Made by a program: the position numbers and the translations under genes
Shown here: positions 1-6,836 of the stretch, in pieces
Position numbering within the stretch: the first letter of the stretch is position 1
How the letters are laid out: every line of letters starts with the position of its first letter
The notes under the pieces: generated by a model
Databases searched by the model: none
The model's input: only the letters and a program-made list of their open reading frames with translations
Told to the model about the DNA's origin: nothing
Assembly: GCA_937897625.1 (NCBI GenBank)
Contig: CALCNZ010000421.1
Span: forward strand, 1-6,836
Origin: an uncultured Flavobacteriales bacterium
GTDB taxonomy: Bacteria > Bacteroidota > Bacteroidia > Flavobacteriales_D > Sanyastnellaceae
Length of the DNA: 6,836 nucleotides
Direction: 5' to 3'

Positions 1-50
1 GATCTACACAGGCGAAGACACTCTTTCCCTACACGACGCTCTTCCGATCT
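1..50 (+). other. Untrimmed Illumina P5 / TruSeq i5 adapter (artefact)
   Basis: Positions 1-9 match the 3' end of the Illumina P5 oligo, 10-17 (AGGCGAAG) match an i5 index that I recall as D505 of the TruSeq HT set, and 18-50 match the TruSeq read 1 primer site ending in CTCTTCCGATCT. The order and orientation are exactly those of a library molecule, with the insert beginning at 51. The first 20 bases of P5 are missing. This is not genomic DNA and marks an assembly end. In the frame of the downstream gene it has no stop codon and reads as the known contaminant peptide containing LSLHDALPIS. Confidence 0.98.
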
Positions 51-3000
51 CGAATACCGCTTTATACAATCAAACATCGGCCAATTCAACAGTAACTGCA
101 GGCGCTACAGCAACCTACACATTAACAACAGGATTTACCCCAAGTGTTACCACCGGTTATTTCAGAATTGCCTATCAAGTTAATCAGACGCAAACAGACG
201 AGTCGCCAAACAACAACAAAGACACTCTCGATTACTACATCACCGATTATCAATATGCACGTGATGAAGGTCCAATGGAAGACGCTTTCACTCCGAGTGC
301 GCTTTACGCCGGACAAACCTATCAGGTTGGTAATATTTTCGAAGGACGATCAAACACTGTAAAGTGCACCTCCGTTGCGGTTGCAGTTGGACCTGGAACC
401 ACCATTGGAACTACAATTCAAGCGACCATTTACAAAAACGATTTTACAAACGTTCAAGCAACTTCAGTTGTATACCCAATTAATGCTTGGGACATCAACG
501 CTATCGGGCAGCAACGTTTAATCACCTTGCAATTGCAAACTCCTTTGACACTTTATGCCGACAGCGTGTACATTGTTATGGTTGGAAACACCGTTGGCTC
601 GCAAGCGTTCAAAGTGTGTAGAAGTGGAGCTGCAATTGATCAAACCAGCTTCGTTCGCTACCCAGAGAGCAACGGCTTGTTTTTCATGGCAAAAATGCCT
701 GTGGTTCGAATGAACCTTTTCACACTTACCCAAACCCCAGGATGCTTAAATCCGCTGGCGAACAATTACGTTCCAACAGCAACCATTGATGACGGATCTT
801 GCGATATCCCCGGATGCATCTATTCAACGGCTTCGAACTACAATGCCAACGCCAATTGGTACGATGGGTCTTGTGTTGTGAATGGATGCACCATTCCAAC
901 AGCGTGCAATTATTCATCTATCGCCACCGTCAATGATGGATCTTGTATTTTGCCAATAACCTATTATGCAGATTTAGATGCAGATGGATTCGGAAATCCA
1001 TTATCCTCTCAATCATCTTGTACCGTTCCGGTTGGATTCGTTACCAATTCAACAGATTGTAACGACAACAATGCGAGCGTTCGCCCTACTGCAATAGAAA
1101 TATGCAATACTGTTGACGACAACTGCAACGGTCAAATTAACGAAGGAATAACTTTCATCACTTACTACGCAGATGCAGATGGAGATGGATTCGGAAATCC
1201 AAGTGTTAGCCAAAGTTCATGTGTAACAGTAACTGGTTACGTCACGAACAATACAGATTGTAACGATGCCAGCGCACTCATTAAACCTACTGCAATAGAA
1301 ATTTGCAATGCAGTTGACGACAATTGCAACGGACAAATTAATGAAGGTCTCGTATTTGTAAATTATTACATCGATTCTGATTTCGATGGCTACGGGGCCG
1401 GATCGGCAATATCTTCCTGCATTCCAATAGGAAATAGTTATGTGACGAACAATTACGATTGCGACAATAACAACCCAGCAATTAAGCCTTTTGCTGTTGA
1501 AATTTGTAATGGAGTAGACGACAACTGCAATGCTCTTATTGACGACGGTCTGACATTCATAAATTATTACGCAGATACCGATAACGATGGCTTCGGTGCC
1601 GGTCCAGCAACAAACTCATGCAGTCCCATTGGTGCTGGTTTTGTTACGAACAACACCGACTGTAACAATACAAATGCTTCAATACGTCCAAATGCATTGG
1701 AAGTTTGCAATGGCGTCGACGACAATTGCAATGCCCTAATAGATGACGGTATTGTGTTCATTAATTATTACATAGATACAGACGGAGATGGCGCTGGGGC
1801 TGGAACTCCGATTAACGCTTGCTCAAATCCGGGGGCAGGTTATGTTGCAAACAACGCTGACTGCAACAATGCAAACGCAGCAATTAGACCAGGGGCGGTA
1901 GAAATTTGCAATTCGGTAGATGATAACTGCAATAGCTTAATTGACGAAGGCTTAACGTTTCTTAATTATTATTTAGACACTGATAGCGATGGATATGGAG
2001 CTGGAACAGCGATAAATTCCTGCAACAATCCGGGAACAGGATATGTGACCAACAATAACGATTGCAACAATACCAATCCAACAATAAATCCAGCAGCAAC
2101 TGAAATCTGCAATACAATTGACGACAACTGCAATGGTCTTATCAATGAGGGTGTCATTTTCTTAACATACTACCTCGATGCAGATCACGACGGATATTAC
2201 TTATCCTCGCTGAGCGCATGCGTTTCGCAAGGTGCCAATTACTCAACTTCAGGAGGTATTCTCGGAGATTGCAACGATGCTAATCCAGGTATAAATGCCG
2301 GAGCAATAGAAATTTGTGGAAATGGAACAGACGAAAACTGCGATGGAATAGATCCTACGTGTGTTATACCCGGTTGCACAAATCCAAACGCTTCGAACTT
2401 CAACCCGCTTGCAAATGTTGAAAACGGAAGTTGCATCATTTACGGTTGTCTAGACCCAAGCGCAGACAACTTCAATCCTCAAGCCAACACCAACAACCAA
2501 AGCTGCATTTACTACGGTTGCATTGACCCTTTTGCCAACAACTTCGATCCAACAGCGAATACAGATGACTATAGCTGTGCATACAATACTGCATCTATTG
2601 CAGTTACGGCACATCACTTCTGTGCGCTGGACACGGTAGCAGCCATCAATCAAACACAGTACTCTGCATTGGACTCGTGTGTCGTTGATTTTGGAGACGG
2701 AACAGTTGTCAACTATTGCGCACCCGCCTACAATCACCTATACGCGCAAGCAGGAAACTACGCTATTCAACTTACGCTTATTCAAGGCACTCAGGTTTCC
2801 ACCTCAGTCACAGATACTATTATCATTGCTCCAATGCCAACAGTATCGGGTCTTACACTCAATTACCCATTCATATCCATATCCACAGACTCACTGAATT
2901 CAGTTGCATGGTTATACAATCAAACTGTTTCAAACTTCATTGGAAATGTAATTGACCCCTCTTTAGGCTACGTAGCAGATGGATTTTATCAAGCCGTGGT

Positions 3001-6000
3001 TACAAATGATCTCGGATGTATGGTCTACTCCGATTCTATGTATTTTGTCATTCCTACTTACCAATCAACACAAAATTCAACTTGCGGACCCAACGTTGTT
3101 CTATTTGAAAACACAACCGTTTCAAGTCAAACGTTAGCTTGTCATTTCGAAAATTCCAACAATCCAGGAAATTATTTTACGTCTCCCTACTCTTATTCAA
3201 TGGGGGCTCCAGAGAGTTTTGCAATGGTAGAAATTTGCACCGCTTTCGGCAATAATTATTATTCATTGAATAATCTCCCAATAGAATCACACCCTATTCC
3301 CGCCACTCCTGTTTTGAGCTACGGTGCAAATGCAATTCAAGCTACGAATAACAACGGATATACCATTCAATGGTTCTTAAACGGAAGCCCGTTGAACGTA
3401 AGCTCCTCCGCTCAAAGCATTAGCACCTACTTCAACAATAACTTCCAAAACGGAAATTATGCCGCCGTGTACACCAATGAATTCGGCTGTACTTCCGACA
3501 CCGGTTATTATTTCGTTTTAGAAATAAATGCCACAACCGCTGTTTCAGAAGGTTGCTACCCGCTCAGTACCACTATTACGAATAACACAAATATGTCGGC
3601 CGGCATTCAATGCGAAATTCTTATACCCGGCCAAGGCTATTTTCCAATTAACACGTCATTTGACTACACCTTCAGCACTCCAGGCATATACCAACCTACC
3701 TTATACTGTCATGCCGGAACATACTCTAACACTTATGTGCTTGATCCAATAACTGTTTTCAGCCATCCATCTGCGCCTTCACTAAGCTCGAGCTACGGAC
3801 AAGTGAATGCAATAAATAACACGCTTGGATACAACGTTACTTGGAGTCTCGATGGAAATAATTTGAATTTAACTTCTAATTCCATTTCAACATTCATGAA
3901 TGGAATATTTGAAAACGGATACTACACAGCAACCTATACAGACGCCAACGGTTGTTCCACATCAAGTTCACCATTGCTCGTTATTCAACCACGCTACGAA
4001 GCTATTGTGGGAGAAGGATGTAGCCCACTAATCGCAGTTCTTTCCAACACCACTGACCCGGTAAGCGGAATGACTTGCAGCATTGCAAACGGAATAGGCG
4101 GAGCCAGCGTTCCATTCAATTCCAACGCTCAATTGACATACAACGACGCCGGCAATTTCGCTCCGGAAATGACATGCTCCGTTGGAAACATTTCTGGATC
4201 TTTTAGTTCGCCGACCATAACCGCTTTCGCACATCCAACTGCACCAACGCTAACCTCTACATATGGACAAGTAAGTGCGACAAACAATAGCGTTAGTCAA
4301 ACGGTTTCTTGGACTCTGGACGGCAGTAATTTGAATTTAACAACGAATACCATTTCAACATTTATAAATGGCATTTTCGAAAACGGATACTATTCTGCAA
4401 CCTATACAGATATTCACGGATGCTCTACATCAAGCCTTCCCTTGCTCGTTATTCAGCCGAGTTATGTCGCGGTGATTGCGGAAGGTTGTGGACCTTTTAC
4501 GGCTTTGCTTTCCAATACTACTGACCCTGTAAACGGAATGACGTGTAGTATTGCAGATGGCAATGGTGGTGCCAGCTCACCGTTCAATACAACTGCTCAA
4601 TTGAACTACACAGCTTCAGGTAATTATGCACCTGAAATGACGTGCTCAGTTGGAAACACTTCGGGATATTTCAGTAACACGGCAATCACAGTTCATCCAA
4701 ACCCCACTCCAAGTGCGTTGAGTTACAATGCAGGATTTATAACTGCTTCAAACTTACCTGCAACAAATTCAATTGCTTGGACACTCAATGGATTGAGCTT
4801 ATACGCCTCTGCCAATCCCCTGAATATTGGATCAAATAACCTCAGTGGTTATTTCTACGGAACCATCACGAACGAATTCGGTTGTACGGCAACGACAGAT
4901 AGTCTGCTACAAATTTTCCCTTCGTTTACGCTTAGCACGAACCAAGGGTGCGGACCCTTAAGCGTTCTAGCAGCGAACACAACGCCTTCGTTTAATGGAA
5001 TGTCTTGCATTCTTCATTCCAATGGAACAGACTACCCACTCAACCAAACCAATACGCTGAACTACGCCACAGACGGGGTATATACAACAACCCTCGAATG
5101 CACCTTGAATGGTGCTACGTTTACAGAAAATGGTCCAAACATTACCGTATTTCCGAATGCTTCAACGCCAGTGCTAACTTCAGCGTATGGAGCAGTTTTG
5201 TGCTCGAATTGCGCAGGAGTATCTACGCAGTATTACTTAGACAATGTTGCCTTTGCCCAAGGAAGCACTGTCGTTAGCACGCTGCAAAATGGAATTTATC
5301 TAAATGGGTATTACACTGCTCAGTCCTCTTCGAACCAAGGATGCTTGTCTCAGGTTTCACAACCTCTGTTAGTTATTCAGCCTGTCTTGAACTTCACACC
5401 AAGTGAGGGTTGTGCTCCGTTGCAAGCTTCTTTTGTCAATGCAACGGATTTCATTCCGGGCCTTTCTTGCGAACTCTTCCTAGGCAACGGAAACGGCAAT
5501 ATCCCGCTCTCGTATCTCGAATCATACAATTTCAATTACACAACTCCCAATAATTACGCGCCCTATCTATCCTGCACTTTGAGCAATACAAGCGCCAACA
5601 GTCCAGCTGCTGCGTTAATCGTTAACGGAGGAACTACACCCGCCTTGGTTATTGAAAATGGATTTGTAACCTGCAGCAACTGTGCAAATCAAGACAACGT
5701 TTCTTGGATCATAGACGGCACAATCCATGTAGACTCTTTGCTTAGCGTTGCAGATTCTATAGGTCAATTCTTTTCTTGCGATTACATAAATGAATTCGGG
5801 TGCACGGCTAACTCCTTTATCGTTTCCATTACAGAGGAAATAAACACGTCATTCAATTTGTATCCCAACCCAACCAAAGACATTCTTCATGTTTCTGGAC
5901 TCTTACCTGCAAGCACGCTAGAAATAAGAGATACACAAGGAAGACTTATTTTCCGTGAAATGGGAAAAGGTAAATTTAGAAACATCGACACCTCTAATTT

Positions 6001-6076
6001 CTCGAATGGAATTTATACAATTTCTGAATCATCAAATAATATTCTTCGAAGTGGCACGCTTTTAGTTAATCATTAG
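51..6076 (+). CDS. Giant modular T9SS-secreted surface protein, 5'-truncated
   Basis: This frame is open from the first insert base to the TAG at 6074-6076, giving 2007 visible residues (residue 1 at 53). The start and signal peptide are missing because the contig ends here. The ATG at 275 is internal: the 74 codons before it read as the same kind of protein, ending in a YARDEG segment. Domain order: beta-rich N-terminal region (residues 1-229), three GC..DGSC repeats (230-298), seven MopE-type DxDxDG repeats (302-770), three GC..SC repeats (774-842), seven PKD-like/Ig-like pairs (843-1933), and a T9SS type A sorting domain (1934-2007). No catalytic domain is visible. From family knowledge, the C-terminal domain directs Sec-exported proteins through the outer membrane and is then removed. 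An adhesin, stalk or matrix role is inferred from the repeats. Its ligand is unknown. The protein is rich in Asn, Thr and Cys, as expected for an extracellular, disulfide-stabilised protein. Confidence 0.95.
53..739 (+). other. N-terminal beta-rich region of the giant protein
   Basis: This covers residues 1-229 of the visible protein. The first part (to about 240) has a CARDB/Ig-like look: alternating hydrophobic residues, then a YQVNQTQTDESPNNN stretch. It is followed by YARDEG and a segment with AGQTYQVGNIFEG, often seen in the N-terminal half of Bacteroidota T9SS substrates. It is Cys-poor (two visible cysteines), unlike the rest of the protein. I cannot assign it to a named family from the sequence alone. 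A carbohydrate- or protein-binding beta-sandwich is possible but unproven. Confidence 0.5.
740..946 (+). repeat. First triplet of GC..DGSC repeats
   Basis: There are three consecutive units of 24, 24 and 21 residues (residues 230-298). Each begins Gly-Cys, has an A-x-N-Y or A-C-N-Y centre, and ends in D-G-S-C. This short Cys-bracketed repeat is common in secreted Bacteroidota proteins. The paired cysteines at the two ends of each unit suggest one small disulfide-closed loop per unit. The run leads directly into the MopE-type array. Confidence 0.9.
956..2362 (+). repeat. Seven 201-bp MopE-type (PF11617-like) repeats
   Basis: Seven in-frame units of exactly 67 residues start at 956, 1157, 1358, 1559, 1760, 1961 and 2162. 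The consensus runs: YY-x-D-x-D-x-D-G-x-G, then a Cys near residue 21, V-T-N-N-x-D-C, a Pro and E-I-C, and finally V-D-D-N-C-N-x-x-I-N/D-E/D-G. Units 1-6 each keep four cysteines at nearly constant spacing. The DxDxDG stretch is a typical Ca-binding loop, and the DDNCNG stretch resembles a second one. The Pfam family is named for copper-binding MopE of Methylococcus, but nothing here points to copper. Unit 7 is the most divergent: a shorter first half, an inserted GGILGDC, and a fifth Cys at its end. Units 1 and 2 are very similar even at DNA level. Confidence 0.93.
2372..2578 (+). repeat. Second triplet of GC..SC repeats
   Basis: Three units of 24, 24 and 21 residues (774-842) follow the seventh MopE-type unit after a three-residue V-I-P linker. 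They carry GC-x-D/N-P-x-A-x-N-F-x-P at the front and end in GSC, QSC and YSC. Total length and unit lengths match the triplet at 740-946 exactly, so the MopE-type array is bracketed on both sides. The sequences have diverged: N-F-N/D-P here replaces N-Y in the first triplet. Confidence 0.9.
2579..5851 (+). repeat. Seven alternating PKD-like / Ig-like domain pairs
   Basis: About 1091 residues (843-1933) consist of seven PKD-like plus Ig-like pairs, about 155 residues per pair. Ig-like halves begin at 2831, 3296, 3770, 4238, 4700, 5156 and 5627. They share a W/Y-x-L/I-D/N-G core, then N-G-x-Y-x-A-x-Y-T-x-x-x-G-C, and several end in LLVIQP. PKD-like halves lie between them and begin E/Q-G-C-x-P-L. 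Only the first PKD domain (2579-2830) keeps a clear D-F-G-D-G motif (2687-2701) with a later YNHLYAQAGNY strand. The other six replace it with a Cys-containing version and add a Cys in the last strand. The two most alike repeats (3770-4237 and 4238-4699) are roughly two-thirds identical by eye, suggesting a recent duplication. Repeats of this kind normally act as extended spacers or adhesive arms. Confidence 0.85.
5852..6073 (+). other. T9SS type A C-terminal sorting domain
   Basis: The last 74 residues (1934-2007) begin FNLYPNPTKD. They continue with I-R-D-T-Q-G-R-L-I and N-F-S-N-G-I-Y-T-I and end just before the stop, matching the three conserved blocks of the TIGR04183-type sorting domain. 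In this family the domain directs the protein through the type IX secretion channel and is removed by the sortase-like PorU, leaving the mature protein anchored or released. This is the strongest evidence that the host is a Bacteroidota and that the protein ends up outside the cell. Confidence 0.95.
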
Positions 6077-6104
6077 CGACTTTAAAAATTCTTACCGATA
6101 TTTG
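6073..6104 (+). promoter_or_regulatory. Possible Bacteroidota-type promoter before the DUF1573 pair
   Basis: The 48-base gap holds GATATTTG at 6097-6104, one mismatch from the Bacteroidota -7 element TAnnTTTG. TTAG at 6073-6076, overlapping the stop codon of the large gene, is one mismatch from the -33 TTTG with a 20-base spacer. Transcription would start just before the ATG at 6125, leaving a very short leader. The match is weak in A/T-rich DNA. No hairpin terminator is visible after the large gene, so read-through from it is equally possible. Confidence 0.28.
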
Positions 6105-6124
6105 AAAACTAACAATTAATCAAT

Positions 6125-6535
6125 ATGAAAATCAATTTTACCCTTTTTGCTGCAGTGGCCTTCTTCTTAGGTCTTGCTGGATGTGCTGAAGCGCAGCCTG
6201 GAAAAATCACAACATTCGGAGCTCCGATGTTAACCCCAACAGAATTAGAACACAACTACGGTCAAGTGAAAAAAGGTTCCGATGGTAATTGTACTTTCGA
6301 ATTATCAAATACCGGAGATCAAAATCTAATCATCAGTTCTTGTCAAGGTTCTTGCGGTTGTACAACCCCTAAATGCGACCCTAACACCACTATCGAGCCA
6401 GGAAAAAGCGTTGCAATTACCGTTCACTACGACACAAACAGAATGGGACCATTCACCAAAACAGTTATGGTAAATTGGAACAACCCAGAAGGAAAACCAA
6501 CAGTTCTTACCATTAAAGGTGAAGTCATCGAATAA
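6125..6535 (+). CDS. DUF1573 domain exported protein, complete
   Basis: This 136-residue protein has an N-terminal signal (charged MK, hydrophobic residues 5-19). Two cleavage readings compete: a lipobox L-A-G-C at 17-20 giving a lipoprotein, or signal peptidase I after A-E-A at 23, leaving Gln24. The paralogue next door has only A-N-A followed by Gln, which favours the second reading a little. Residues about 40-134 form a DUF1573 (PF07610) Ig-like beta-sandwich: H-N-Y-G-x-V, F-E-L-S-N-T-G, S-C-G-C-T, I-E-P-G-K, and a final I-K-G-E-V strand. Five cysteines (56, 73, 77, 79, 84) cluster around SCGCT. The start is preceded by A/T-rich sequence without a Shine-Dalgarno, normal for Bacteroidota. 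The family's function is unknown. A periplasmic or outer-membrane-facing location is inferred. Confidence 0.9.
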   Translation: MKINFTLFAAVAFFLGLAGCAEAQPGKITTFGAPMLTPTELEHNYGQVKKGSDGNCTFELSNTGDQNLIISSCQGSCGCTTPKCDPNTTIEPGKSVAITVHYDTNRMGPFTKTVMVNWNNPEGKPTVLTIKGEVIE

Positions 6536-6554
6536 TTTTTTAAAATACTCAAAC

Positions 6555-6836
6555 ATGAAAAAAGTAATTTTCTCTCTAGCGCTTGCCATTGGATTTGGAA
6601 TCGCTGCCAATGCTCAAACACAGTTAGTAACCGGACCGGCTATTACTGTAGATAAAGAAGTACACGATTACGGAACTGTAGCTTTCGGCGGAAACGGTGC
6701 TTGCGAATTCAAAGTAACAAACTCAGGAACTGAGCCATTGACTTTGAGCAAGTGTAAAGGTTCTTGCGGTTGCACTGTACCAACTTGCGACACTACTCCA
6801 ATCTTACCAGGCGGGTCATCTATCATTGCCGTGAAA
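6555..6836 (+). CDS. DUF1573 domain exported protein, 3'-truncated paralogue
   Basis: The frame is open from ATG 6555 to the window end (94 codons), so the C-terminal beta strands are missing. It begins with a clear signal peptide, MKK plus a hydrophobic run, with A-N-A at 18-20 followed by Gln as a likely signal peptidase I site; there is no lipobox. The mature part shows H-D-Y-G-T-V, E-F-K-V-T-N-S-G, K-G-S-C-G-C-T-V-P and L-P-G-G, the DUF1573 signature. Cysteines at 50, 67, 71, 73 and 78 align one for one with those of the upstream gene at a constant offset of six. The two genes are 19 bases apart with no promoter or terminator visible between them, so they are probably co-transcribed tandem duplicates. 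Function is unknown. Confidence 0.88.
   Translation, partial: MKKVIFSLALAIGFGIAANAQTQLVTGPAITVDKEVHDYGTVAFGGNGACEFKVTNSGTEPLTLSKCKGSCGCTVPTCDTTPILPGGSSIIAVK

Noticed and set aside
122..316. Minus-strand open frame, and other short frames on both strands inside the large gene
   Set aside because: They overlap a continuous, domain-rich frame, have no recognisable domains, and several simply mirror the repeat pattern of the coding strand.
956..2362. CRISPR-like regular repeats
   Set aside because: The 201-base period is in frame, encodes a known repeat family, and varies throughout. There are no short identical repeats with unique spacers.
956..2362. Copper-binding function from the MopE family name
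   Set aside because: The Pfam name comes from one protein. The visible motifs are DxDxDG and cysteines, which fit calcium and disulfides better.
6077..6124. Rho-independent terminator after the large gene
   Set aside because: I found no GC-rich inverted repeat followed by a T run in the gap, only A/T-rich sequence.
6536..6554. Separate promoter for the second DUF1573 gene
   Set aside because: The 19-base gap is too short and has no TAnnTTTG-like element. Co-transcription is simpler.
6326..6621. Minus-strand open frames across the DUF1573 genes
   Set aside because: They lie opposite two clear family members with signal peptides and show no domain of their own.

Overview
The window looks like the end of a short-read (Illumina) contig from a member of the Bacteroidota, probably a Flavobacteriales-type bacterium. 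Three things support this: a C-terminal type IX secretion system (T9SS) sorting domain, repeat types common in Bacteroidota surface proteins, and A/T-rich translation starts without Shine-Dalgarno sequences. I cannot name the genus.

Layout. Bases 1-50 are not biological. They are an untrimmed Illumina P5/TruSeq i5 adapter with an 8-base index at 10-17. Genuine sequence starts at 51, already inside a very large gene. That gene runs on the + strand from before 51 to a stop at 6074-6076 (about 2007 visible residues) and encodes a secreted modular protein. Its order is: an N-terminal beta-rich region (53-739); three Cys-flanked 'GC...DGSC' repeats (740-946); seven MopE-type/DxDxDG repeats of exactly 67 residues each (956-2362); three more 'GC...SC' repeats (2372-2578); seven alternating PKD-like and Ig-like domain pairs (2579-5851); and a T9SS type A sorting domain (5852-6073). 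The true start and signal peptide lie beyond the contig end. The ATG at 275 is only an internal methionine.

After a 48-base gap come two tandem paralogues of a small exported DUF1573 protein. The first (6125-6535) is complete. The second (6555 to the window end) is cut off. They are 19 bases apart, so they are probably co-transcribed, and they share five cysteines in identical spacing.

How the genes may work together. The large protein is probably exported through the Sec and T9SS pathways and displayed on or released from the cell as a Ca-stabilised, disulfide-rich adhesin or stalk. The DUF1573 proteins are probably periplasmic or envelope proteins of unknown function, and nothing in the sequence shows a functional link to the large protein. 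The most important practical result is the adapter. It is open in the same frame as the large gene, so automatic annotation would add artificial residues to its N-terminus. I see no mobile element, RNA gene or CRISPR array, and no clearly new system. The unusual parts are the architecture and cysteine pattern of the large protein.
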